From contig NZ_CALDPF010000031.1 of assembly GCF_937912035.1 (NCBI RefSeq), positions 62,001 to 126,000 on the forward strand: a stretch of DNA of 64,000 nucleotides. Direction: 5' to 3'. A model generated the notes under the pieces. That model saw only the letters and a program-made list of their open reading frames with translations, had not been told where the DNA came from and ran no database searches. The translations under genes and the position numbers were made by a program. The stretch comes from an uncultured Bacteroides sp. (GTDB taxonomy: Bacteria; Bacteroidota; Bacteroidia; Bacteroidales; Bacteroidaceae). This document shows positions 1 to 7,779 of the stretch, in pieces. Positions within the stretch are counted from its first letter, which is position 1; every line of letters begins with the position of its first letter.

Positions 1-685
1 AATCATCAGCATAGCGTACATACATTTTGGTACGTGACAGTACAAACTGATCGAATGAGTGTAGATAGAAATTAGCTAATAATGGTGATAATATTGCTCC
101 TTGTGGTACTCCTTGCTCTATTTGTTCCCATTCCTTTTGCTTGTTTACCATTCCCATTTTTACACATAGTTGAACGAGGCGGAATACTTCATCATCAGGA
201 ATTAATGGAAAAACTCTCTTGAAAAGTATTTCGTGGTTTATAGTGTCAAAATAATTATCAATATCAAGTTTAAGAATGAAACTGTATTTTTGGTTTTGTA
301 AACATGATTTTGTAAAACGTACTGCTTTGTTGTGACCTTTCCCCGGTCTATATCCATAGCTGTTGCTAATGAATATTTTTTCGAATTTGGGTTCTATTAG
401 GAGTTTTATGGCTTGTTGGATTATTTTATCTTTTATGCATAACAAGCCTAATACTCTTCTTTCATTTTCTTTTTTGGGAATACTAATACGCAAATAAGGT
501 TCTGGTTTCCATGTTTTAGAAATCAGTTCTTGCTTTATTTCTTTTAAATGTAAATCCATGTTCAATTCAAATAATTCAATGGAAACTCCATCAATACCAC
601 CGGCTGAACCTTTTTGCTTTACATTTTTCCATGCTTTTAATAGTGTATTGTCTTGGCATAAAATATTAAATAGACTCTTTTTCAT
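1..685 (-). CDS. Reverse transcriptase, CRISPR-associated (probable RT-Cas1), truncated by window edge
   Basis: The minus strand is open from an ATG at 685-683 to the window edge, giving 228 residues with no stop. The protein begins almost directly with a group II intron-like RT domain. A GxxGIDGVS segment is near residues 26-35, the palm motif KLDIDNYFD is in the middle, GVPQGAILSPLLANFYL follows, and the catalytic YADD lies exactly at the edge. There is no Cas6-like N-terminal extension. RTs beside type III arrays are usually fused to Cas1 and let the integrase use RNA as a spacer source. The Cas1 part and any cas2 would lie to the left, so the fusion is inferred. It is read in the same direction as the array and cmr operon, about 165 nt past the last intact repeat. 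A free-standing RT or intron-encoded RT is the alternative, but no intron RNA lies upstream. Confidence 0.9.
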   Translation of the reverse strand, partial: MKKSLFNILCQDNTLLKAWKNVKQKGSAGGIDGVSIELFELNMDLHLKEIKQELISKTWKPEPYLRISIPKKENERRVLGLLCIKDKIIQQAIKLLIEPKFEKIFISNSYGYRPGKGHNKAVRFTKSCLQNQKYSFILKLDIDNYFDTINHEILFKRVFPLIPDDEVFRLVQLCVKMGMVNKQKEWEQIEQGVPQGAILSPLLANFYLHSFDQFVLSRTKMYVRYADD

Positions 686-720
686 TTTTATGTTTTTAGT
701 ATTGATTATAATATGTATTA

Positions 721-818
721 ATGGGGATGCTGTTCCAGTAGTAGCTAATTTAATCAAAAGAGTGAAAATATACAACAAAATAACGTTTTAATATTACTTG
801 GTAATAGCTAATGTAATC
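721..818 (-). repeat. Two decayed CRISPR repeats at leader-distal end
   Basis: Two partial repeat copies lie between the RT start and the first intact repeat. The one ending at 755 keeps GTAGCTAATTTAATC (one mismatch). The one ending at 818 keeps TAGCTAATGTAATC exactly. If each were a full 35-mer (721-755 and 784-818), the gaps to the next unit would be 28 and 31 nt, which are spacer-like. The other half of each copy has decayed. This is what an old, leader-distal array end looks like. Confidence 0.65.
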
Positions 819-849
819 ATATTTATACTATGAATGCTGAAGAATTATT

Positions 850-2625
850 GTCTCAACACCGCCGTAGCAGTAGCTAATGTAATCATAGGGTTTGAGTGGT
901 ATTCCACTGAATCCAAGCCTTATAGTCTCAATACCGCCGTAGCAGTAGCTAATGTAATCTAAGATGTTCTACCCGCTATATGCCAAGTTAGAGTCTCAAT
1001 ACCGCCGTAGCAGTAGCTAATGTAATCTTTTTTTTCTCCGAGTATTAATTTAAAACAATATGATGTCTCAATACCGCCGTAGCAGTAGCTAATGTAATCA
1101 CTTATAGATATTAAATTATTAACTCTAAAAGTCTCAATACCGCCGTAGCAGTAGCTAATGTAATCAAAATATATAAAATTATGAAAAAGATAATGCAAGT
1201 CTCAATACCGCCGTAGCAGTAGCTAATGTAATCAAAATACGATGATGAAGGTCCTTGGACGATATGTCTCAATACCGCCGTAGCAGTAGCTAATGTAATC
1301 AATTCCTATCTCAGAAGAAGTATCAACAAGTGTGTCTCAATACCGCCGTAGCAGTAGCTAATGTAATCATCGCATCTGCGATGAAAGCGGAAAAGTTATA
1401 AACTAGTCTCAATACCGCCGTAGCAGTAGCTAATGTAATCATTTAAATATAACAAAATTATGAAAACAAACAATTCTGTCTCAATACCGCCGTAGCAGTA
1501 GCTAATGTAATCATTTTATTGCAGCACTTCCACAAGGTGAATGATGTCTCAATACCGCCGTAGCAGTAGCTAATGTAATCGCTATGACTGCCACGGAAAA
1601 GATAAATATCCCTATCAATGTCTCAATACCGCCGTAGCAGTAGCTAATGTAATCTTGAGCTTCGTATGGTAGAAGAAGTTGACGAATGTCTCAATACCGC
1701 CGTAGCAGTAGCTAATGTAATCAAGAAATTTATTAATCAATAAAAAATAATGTCTCAATACCGCCGTAGCAGTAGCTAATGTAATCAAACTACAGAAGAA
1801 CAACGAGAGATTCCAGAAATTTGGGTCTCAATACCGCCGTAGCAGTAGCTAATGTAATCTTTATGAATTAATTATCGTTATGGAAAATTTATTATGTCTC
1901 AATACCGCCGTAGCAGTAGCTAATGTAATCAAAATAATTATGGCACAGAGAAAATTTCAGATGAGTCTCAATACCGCCGTAGCAGTAGCTAATGTAATCT
2001 CTCAAAAATAATGGGGAGTTTTTTTAATTTTATTTTTTTGTCTCAATACCGCCGTAGCAGTAGCTAATGTAATCTTAAAATCATTCTTAACTGTAATTAC
2101 AAAATGAGTCTCAATACCGCCGTAGCAGTAGCTAATGTAATCTACTAAATACATTTTTAAAGATGAACAAACTATGTCTCAATACCGCCGTAGCAGTAGC
2201 TAATGTAATCTTTTTCTGCCACTGATATTTGGCTCAGTAGGTCTCAATACCGCCGTAGCAGTAGCTAATGTAATCTGGCCGAAACCAAGATAGGTGTTAA
2301 CTTCGCAGTCGTCTCAATACCGCCGTAGCAGTAGCTAATGTAATCACTAAGAAATTATTTTGTAAAATTTAAAATTATGTCTCAATACCGCCGTAGCAGT
2401 AGCTAATGTAATCTTTTTTTGTTGAATTAATTTAAATTTTTCAAATATATGTCTCAATACCGCCGTAGCAGTAGCTAATGTAATCAAAATTCTGGACTGA
2501 AGATGACAATTAAGTCGAAACAGGTCTCAATACCGCCGTAGCAGTAGCTAATGTAATCTTGCTATGCTAGGTATTAGCGTCGTGTTGTTGGTCTCAATAC
2601 CGCCGTAGCAGTAGCTAATGTAATC
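850..2625 (-). CRISPR. CRISPR array, 26 repeats of 35 bp, 25 spacers of 29-40 nt
   Basis: A 35-bp repeat (plus strand GTCTCAATACCGCCG, then TAGCAGTAGCTAATGTAATC) starts at 850, 925, 993, 1065, 1131, 1199, 1266, 1334, 1406, 1478, 1546, 1620, 1688, 1752, 1825, 1896, 1965, 2040, 2108, 2176, 2241, 2311, 2379, 2451, 2524 and 2591. All copies look identical except the first, which has CAACACC for CAATACC. Transcription is assigned to the minus strand for three reasons. The repeat then ends in ATTGAGAC, the usual form of the Cas6-made 8-nt 5' handle. The mutated and decayed repeats lie at the left end, so the leader is at the right. The cmr operon runs the same way. Spacers are AT-rich and carry a strong strand bias (see findings). 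Confidence 0.98.
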
Positions 2626-2635
2626 ATTCTGATTT

Positions 2636-2658
2636 CTAGTATTTTATAAAATGACTAG
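2636..2658. repeat. Leader-proximal near-palindrome
   Basis: CTAGT-ATTTTATAAAAT-G-ACTAG forms an almost perfect palindrome with one extra base. It starts 10 bp outside the leader-side repeat (2591-2625). It could be a protein-binding or integration-guiding site in the leader; that role is inference. Confidence 0.5.
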
Positions 2659-2723
2659 TAGTTTGTCTCTATTTATAATTGCCTGTTATTCAATCCATAG
2701 CATAATTAAATTTGATATTTTCG

Positions 2724-2754
2724 CAAATATAGCTAAAAAAATAATTAAAAACAA
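2724..2754 (-). promoter_or_regulatory. Probable pre-crRNA promoter in the leader
   Basis: On the minus strand TTG (2754-2752), 20 bp, then TATATTTG (2731-2724) fits the Bacteroidetes -33/-7 consensus exactly. Transcription would start near 2712-2717 and enter the first repeat (2625) after about 90 nt. Confidence 0.65.
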
Positions 2755-2899
2755 GTGTTTTTGGTGTATTACTTTTTGTAAGTGCTTGTATTACAGTATC
2801 TTATTTGTTCGTAAAAGTTCGCAAATGATTTATATGCCAGGCTATAAAATGACATTTGCGAAAAATATGAATAAGATGTTTTTTCGGACACTTGATAAT

Positions 2900-3020
2900 C
2901 AGGCTATTGTAAATAAATCTATAACAGATTTTCGCAAATCCTCTTATTGATTTTGTAGAATAAAAGGTTCACGAAAATCTGTTTAAACGCTCCAATACTT
3001 CTCGAATATGCAATAGCCTG
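2900..3020 (-). other. Nested inverted repeats downstream of the cmr operon
   Basis: An outer perfect 10-bp inverted pair (CAGGCTATTG at 2900-2909, CAATAGCCTG at 3011-3020) encloses an inner perfect 12-bp pair (AACAGATTTTCG at 2923-2934, CGAAAATCTGTT at 2972-2983). A transcript could fold into a branched or stacked hairpin of about 120 nt just after the last cas gene. It has no T-run, so it does not look like a simple terminator. Confidence 0.5.
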
Positions 3021-3081
3021 TAAATTAACAGTTTAATTGATATATTAATTTTCGCAAGTGTTTTCTGTACAATTCATTGAA

Positions 3082-4428
3082 TTAGGCTTCCTCAAAATGT
3101 CCGTATCCTACATTTGTTTTGGCTCCAATACCAAAATCCTGAAGTATCTGCCTGTATAAATCTATCTTGTTTACCTCTATGTTTGTTTCCTTGTTTAAAA
3201 TATAAGGTGTGAATTTGAAGAAGAATGTAAATTCTATGTCTGGTAATACTTTAATGAATTGTATAGGGTTTGGGTCTTTATATGGATTTTTATGTGGGGT
3301 TATATAGTCGTCACCGATAAACTTACCATCTTTAGGACCATTTGTTATGATAGCGTCCATAAAAATGTCATAGTTGTCTTTTTCATGATTGAATATATTT
3401 TCCGCCATGAGGAATATATCGTTGTCTGTACATTTAATTCCCTGTTCTGACAATAAAGAACGTATGTAGTCAATACGCATACGGTTGTATGTTTCATTCT
3501 TTTTTTTATCCGGGAAAGCACTGCGTAATACCCCTTTTACCGAAGATCCTGGTATTATTGGCAATCCGGTGGAATAATCAAACTGGAAACCACATTTAAT
3601 ATCGTTCTCTATAGGGGTACCATGACTTAACCCTGAACCTATAAGCAGGCCCGGATATGTGGTTTTTAGCTTTAAAGGTTTGAATCCGTTTTTTTGTAGG
3701 TTGTCTGAGATAAATTTATTATCATTGAGCATTCCGTTTAAGCGTGAACTGAATATAAAAGGGTTCTTTTTTTCCTTCAATATTATCTCCTGAAGAATAG
3801 CGTCTTGAGGCTTTGCGGATTTCTTATTATTCGTTTTATTGTAATAATATTGTATGTCTATTTTGTTTTTACTGTAATCATGATAATAATCCCTGTAATA
3901 AAGCCATCCTACATTGGATGATGCGTTAAAGCAATTCTTGTCAAGAGTATAGTCTGAAATATTGATTGATGGTTTATTAGAGTTTTTGTTCTTACTTTTT
4001 TTCTCTTTGTTGTCTTTTGTTTCTGATTTTTCGTCTGACTTTACAGGCTCATACATCCTGATAGCCATTTTTATTGCTGTAGTGGCTTTGTCTATGCTGT
4101 GTAGGAACCGTACCTTATCATCTTTGTCTGATAGCTTGCTATACATGTCGGACAATGACTTATATCCACTGACATTCTGTGGGATAAGGTCAAATTTTTT
4201 CATCAGCTCCATTATGGCCTTTGGCAACAGATGTCTTTGGGCAGCACTGTCGGAGTCTTCATTCTCATATATTATTAAAGCGGGGAGGAGTCCCGACTGT
4301 ATGGCGGTGGCGGCAAAGGATGATATGTATCCTTTGAATTCTTTTGGGAAAGTATTATTGCATGTTACTATCTTGGTTTTAACCAAAATCTGGCATGCGT
4401 TTTCTATCCAGTTACTATCTGTTTTCAT
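3082..4428 (-). CDS. Cmr5-Cmr6 fusion, type III-B RAMP complex subunits
   Basis: This 448-residue protein joins two Cmr subunits. Residues about 5-127 are helical and look like Cmr5, the small subunit of the backbone (segments such as YISSFAATAIQSGLLPALIIY and RHLLPKAIMELMKKF). A Lys/Asn/Ser-rich linker occupies about 128-154. The rest looks like Cmr6, the cap RAMP subunit, with GLLIGSGLSHGTPIEND near 260-276, the family hallmark GLPIIPGSSVKGVLRSAF near 288-305 and a Gly-rich C-terminal loop (FGIGAKTNVGYGHF). Cmr5 is usually about 120-150 residues and Cmr6 about 250-300, so the length equals their sum. It follows cmr4 by 26 nt and is the last cas gene before the leader. The domain split is confident; a prior description of this fusion is not known to me. 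Confidence 0.87.
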   Translation of the reverse strand: MKTDSNWIENACQILVKTKIVTCNNTFPKEFKGYISSFAATAIQSGLLPALIIYENEDSDSAAQRHLLPKAIMELMKKFDLIPQNVSGYKSLSDMYSKLSDKDDKVRFLHSIDKATTAIKMAIRMYEPVKSDEKSETKDNKEKKSKNKNSNKPSINISDYTLDKNCFNASSNVGWLYYRDYYHDYSKNKIDIQYYYNKTNNKKSAKPQDAILQEIILKEKKNPFIFSSRLNGMLNDNKFISDNLQKNGFKPLKLKTTYPGLLIGSGLSHGTPIENDIKCGFQFDYSTGLPIIPGSSVKGVLRSAFPDKKKNETYNRMRIDYIRSLLSEQGIKCTDNDIFLMAENIFNHEKDNYDIFMDAIITNGPKDGKFIGDDYITPHKNPYKDPNPIQFIKVLPDIEFTFFFKFTPYILNKETNIEVNKIDLYRQILQDFGIGAKTNVGYGHFEEA

Positions 4429-4454
4429 ACGTCTATGAGTTAATTTTGGAGTAT

Positions 4455-5246
4455 TTATTTTTCTACTGTAAGCTTGCAGTAGCCGTATCCCACTGTAGCG
4501 TTTGCACCTATCTGTACGAGTGATGAAGTTATGACAGATACGAACTTTTCATATATTCCGGTGTCTTGCGACATTAATACAGGAAAGTACATTCTGCTGA
4601 ACCTGGGCAGAACCTGTTCGTACCAAAGGTTTTCGCTTTTCCCATTGTCAAGATGGTTTCTGGCTATTACTGGAAGATGATAGTTGTCGCATAACGTATT
4701 GAAATCATTATCGGGCAGCAGTACGCAATTCCTGCCGATTAAACTTGCCAGATTCTGAATGTTCTTGTTGTAATCTGCATATGTTTCCAAATCTTCAATG
4801 CGTGCCTTATTATATTTTTCTGAAACTACTTGCGGCTTGTTTGCCGTGAGTGAGTAAATCTGCTCTTCTTCAGGAGTAAGCGGAAGGCCGAAAGTACGGA
4901 CTGTATCAAAATATTCTTTCAGTAGTGCCGGACATGTAGCCATGAGATACAGGGCCTTGTCGCTTCTTACAGGCATTGCAAGCAGACGTGCATCGAAAAA
5001 CCTGTATTTCCCGGCTTCGCGTTTGGATTTGTCTTTCACATCACTGCCGAATATGTGTTCTATCAGTGAGCTGTCTTCCGACTTGAAGTGTTCTCTTAAA
5101 GCTCCTTTCAGACTGGATGAATTGATGACAGGAAATTGGGTGATGCTGTCGCGCTGGATGAGATTGTCTATTACGCTTTCGTTTGCTTCTCCACTACCTG
5201 CATGCAGGTTGCTTATGTTCTCTATTTTGATGATATGTGATTTCAT
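4455..5246 (-). CDS. cmr4: Cmr4, type III-B backbone RAMP and target-RNA nuclease
   Basis: The 263-residue protein has the Cmr4 N-terminal RAMP start with LHAGSGEA near residues 14-21, followed by VIDNLIQRD. Asp27 sits where the catalytic Asp of Cmr4 lies in characterised complexes, so cleavage of bound target RNA at 6-nt steps is expected. The G-rich segment FPVINSSSLKGALREHF near 38-54 is the RAMP 'IPgSslKG' motif, and the C-terminus has IGANATVGYGYCKL. Several copies line the crRNA backbone of the Cmr complex in the cytoplasm. It lies 18 nt after cmr3 and 26 nt before the Cmr5-Cmr6 fusion in the same operon. Confidence 0.93.
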   Translation of the reverse strand: MKSHIIKIENISNLHAGSGEANESVIDNLIQRDSITQFPVINSSSLKGALREHFKSEDSSLIEHIFGSDVKDKSKREAGKYRFFDARLLAMPVRSDKALYLMATCPALLKEYFDTVRTFGLPLTPEEEQIYSLTANKPQVVSEKYNKARIEDLETYADYNKNIQNLASLIGRNCVLLPDNDFNTLCDNYHLPVIARNHLDNGKSENLWYEQVLPRFSRMYFPVLMSQDTGIYEKFVSVITSSLVQIGANATVGYGYCKLTVEK

Positions 5247-5264
5247 AATTGCAGTTTTTAAAAA

Positions 5265-6284
5265 TTAAATGAATATATTTAGTCCGACATTGTTCAGATA
5301 TGGAGCCGCTTCGGGCTTGACATCTGTATATACTATGCCTCCACGGGCAAACAAATGAAACAGATCGCTTTTTTGTGGACGTTTCCAGTTATGTCCGTTT
5401 TGGCTTTCTGTTATTATATATCTGTTGTTCAGGCTCGTTCCCCATATAAAAGGGAATGCGTCTCTTTCCTTATCGGTGAAATATGTGTCGGATAGGAGCA
5501 GAAATCTTCCGTCTTTATGAAGAGCCTTGAAATAATCTTCAAAATACGTATCATTGGTTTCTGTTTTTTCTATGTTCATCATGAATGCGGAACGGTTTCC
5601 GCCTAAGAATACTATTTCGTCTGTCACTTCATTTATTTCCTGAAATGTTTCCAGCTTGAAGGCAAAATTATATTCCTTTTTAAGTCCTGCTGAAATTATT
5701 TTGAAGAATGCGTCAGATTCATTTTCGTTTCTGCCGTTTTTGGTTATTCCTATCTGTTCGTTCTGATAGAAGATTTCTTCTACTTTTTTATCTTTTAACT
5801 TGCCGTTTATCCAATATTGATATGTGTTGTATTCTTTAGGGTCGTATCCATTCATGATGACACCTTGTTTCTGTAAACACGATGATGAGAATGAACACTC
5901 TATGTCATCGCTTAACTTAATGTCAATTCCATAGTCTAATGGTTTCGGAGTGTAGAATGCCTTTTCTTTTTTGCATTCTATAAATACAGGTGATATTTTT
6001 TTGATTATTCCGTAAGACTCTATAGAAGTATTGTCAATAGAAAAGCTTTTTTCGCCTATTAATCCTTTAACCTTCGACAATGTTTCGCTGTCCTTGTTAT
6101 AGGACAAAAGATTGTTTTGTCGGAGTATCTCGTATCGCATTAAACCAATCAAAGAGGAGACTTGCGGAAGCAGTGAAGACATGACGTAATAATTCTGTTT
6201 GCCTTCCTCTCCGAATGTAATCTCGCCTCCAAAGAAATAGCTTCCAAGGGGGGTGAGCCTAACCATATAGTGTGAAGTATTCAT
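5265..6284 (-). CDS. cmr3: Cmr3, RAMP subunit holding the crRNA 5' handle
   Basis: The 339-residue protein starts with a typical Cmr3 strand-loop, VRLTPLGSYFFGGEITFG (residues 9-26). SSLLPQVSSLIGLMRYEIL (37-55) follows, matching the family's 'PqpstlyGalR' region. The C-terminus carries ARGGIVYTDVKPE in the usual late Gly-rich position. Cmr3 binds Cmr2/Cas10 and the repeat-derived handle at the foot of the complex. It starts 6 nt after the cmr2 stop, so the two are probably translationally coupled. The family assignment rests on these motifs and on operon position between cmr2 and cmr4. Confidence 0.9.
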   Translation of the reverse strand: MNTSHYMVRLTPLGSYFFGGEITFGEEGKQNYYVMSSLLPQVSSLIGLMRYEILRQNNLLSYNKDSETLSKVKGLIGEKSFSIDNTSIESYGIIKKISPVFIECKKEKAFYTPKPLDYGIDIKLSDDIECSFSSSCLQKQGVIMNGYDPKEYNTYQYWINGKLKDKKVEEIFYQNEQIGITKNGRNENESDAFFKIISAGLKKEYNFAFKLETFQEINEVTDEIVFLGGNRSAFMMNIEKTETNDTYFEDYFKALHKDGRFLLLSDTYFTDKERDAFPFIWGTSLNNRYIITESQNGHNWKRPQKSDLFHLFARGGIVYTDVKPEAAPYLNNVGLNIFI

Positions 6285-6290
6285 GGCCGT

Positions 6291-7763
6291 TTATTTTTTT
6301 ATTAATAGTTCGATGTATCTCATTATTATGTGTAATTGCTTTATCCCTTCGTTTGAATTGTAAGTCAGAAGGTATCCTGATATTTTATCAAAGAAGTCTT
6401 TGCAATTTTCGTGTGGCGATTCGTTGAAACTGTTGTCAATGAAATTTCTCAGGCAACTTTTCCGCTCATTTTGAGTTTTATTCAGAATAGTGGTTAGCAT
6501 GACTTCTTGCGATGTAAGCCAGTGGGTTACTGAATGAAGAAATGCCTCTTCCCTTACAATGGCTTCTGATATCAGATTTGTGTTTACTGACATTAATTCA
6601 GATTTACTTTTGTCTATTTCTCCCCCAAAGCTTTGTCCGCTATGTTTTCGTACGTTCCAATATATTTTGTTTTTCCCGTTTGGAGAACTTTTGGCCTTTT
6701 CAAGTAATTCTGCAGACATGTTTCTGGCCTCATACATAGGGAATTTATGGTATGAGACAGATATGCCATAAGAAATTGACGGCTTATGTTTCAAGCTTTG
6801 TATATGAACATTACTTCTTATGATTGTATCGAAGCTCGTATCTATATCTGTTATTAAACTGAATATGTCTTTCTTTTTTGAGGCATTGTATACAGGTGCG
6901 AAGAAGAGGATGTCGTCGCCACCCTGATAAATTATCTGACCGCCATAGTCGGATACTATTTCGTTTATTTTTTTGTTGTATCTGTCGAAAACATCCTTTA
7001 CTTTTTTGCCCAATAAAGAAAGAGTCTTGCCGAAATTATCTCCGTCGGCAGAAACGAATGTGATATATTTCTGGTAAGGCTCCAGTTTTTCGTCCAGCTT
7101 TCCTTTTATTAAATCATTTAATGTGGCGTTAAGATTTCTTGCCGCGTTTTTCCCGGCCGAACATTCGATTATAGTATTGAAAAGACGTCCTTCCTTGTCA
7201 TCACCAAAACCGTCGGTGTATAACAGTGATTTGGACGATGTGCTTTCGAAATATTCGGCAAGGTAGTTCCTTTTTTCCCTTGCACAGAATGTGTCACGAC
7301 ATTCCATTCCTGCCAGAGTATCTTGTAAGGATTCTATTATTTCTTTCTCATTCTTTTCTTCTGTGAATTTTTGCTTGACTATTATTATACGTAGTGTCTG
7401 TTTCAGGTAATAGAATATTCTTTGTTTCTCGTCGCACAGCTCTAATACCCGTTCTATATTTTCAGCCAGTTTCTCCAAAAGATTGTCACACTCGTTCCTT
7501 ATGTCGTTGATACTCGTATCCTCGTCTGCCTGGAAAATGTATTGGTCCGGAAAACGTCCGACTCCATCTCGGAATTCAAACATATCTTTTGTGATTTTAG
7601 GCTTTAGAAAGTTGTATCCTTTCTTGTAGTATTTATCAATGATATGTTTTGCGATATATGAGAACATATAACTAGAGGCCCAAATGGCTCTGGTACTTTT
7701 TGAGTAATTCAGAATCCTGTCTATAGGACCTAATGTTATTCCTATGTATATTTTATTATTCAT
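6291..7763 (-). CDS. cmr2: Cmr2/Cas10, HD-less, signal-nucleotide synthase subunit
   Basis: This 490-residue Cas10 is short for the family because the N-terminal HD nuclease domain is missing; the protein opens directly with the first palm-like segment (IGITLGPIDRILNYSKSTR). The second palm holds FVSADGDNFGK (about 236-246) and the intact cyclase motif YQGGDDILFF with GGDD at 281-284. DNA cleavage is therefore unlikely, while nucleotide-signal synthesis on target-RNA binding is retained. In B. fragilis an HD-less Cmr2 with CorA and a DHH enzyme makes SAM-AMP, not cyclic oligoadenylate; the same gene set here makes that product likely but not proven. The start lies 16 nt after cmr1. Confidence 0.92.
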   Translation of the reverse strand: MNNKIYIGITLGPIDRILNYSKSTRAIWASSYMFSYIAKHIIDKYYKKGYNFLKPKITKDMFEFRDGVGRFPDQYIFQADEDTSINDIRNECDNLLEKLAENIERVLELCDEKQRIFYYLKQTLRIIIVKQKFTEEKNEKEIIESLQDTLAGMECRDTFCAREKRNYLAEYFESTSSKSLLYTDGFGDDKEGRLFNTIIECSAGKNAARNLNATLNDLIKGKLDEKLEPYQKYITFVSADGDNFGKTLSLLGKKVKDVFDRYNKKINEIVSDYGGQIIYQGGDDILFFAPVYNASKKKDIFSLITDIDTSFDTIIRSNVHIQSLKHKPSISYGISVSYHKFPMYEARNMSAELLEKAKSSPNGKNKIYWNVRKHSGQSFGGEIDKSKSELMSVNTNLISEAIVREEAFLHSVTHWLTSQEVMLTTILNKTQNERKSCLRNFIDNSFNESPHENCKDFFDKISGYLLTYNSNEGIKQLHIIMRYIELLIKK

Positions 7764-7779
7764 GGCTTATCCTGGTTAT

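Larger units (their letters stand above)
2718..3058. repeat. Repeated 10-mer TTTTCGCAAA in the leader
   Basis: Exact copies lie at 2718-2727 and 2929-2938, with an exact inverted copy at 2855-2864. The 8-bp core TTCGCAAA occurs at 2818-2825 and a 9/10 match at 3049-3058. The first copy overlaps the -7 box of the predicted pre-crRNA promoter. The 456-bp gap 2626-3081 contains no credible gene; this motif family, the palindrome, the promoter and the nested inverted repeats are what it holds. Confidence 0.5.

Noticed and set aside
1..685. The reverse transcriptase as a group II intron or retron enzyme
   Set aside because: The RT starts next to a CRISPR array of the same direction, with no intron RNA or retron msr/msd-like region upstream; a CRISPR-linked RT explains it better.
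558..791. 77-codon plus-strand open frame opposite the RT start
   Set aside because: It overlaps the RT N-terminus on the other strand and has no family features.
959..1803. Short minus-strand open frames with repeated DYISYCYGGIET and LATATAVLR peptides
   Set aside because: They are translations of the CRISPR repeats and spacers, not genes.
2651..2950. 99-codon plus-strand open frame next to the array
   Set aside because: It covers the leader promoter, palindrome and inverted repeats, has no domain and runs against the local transcription direction.
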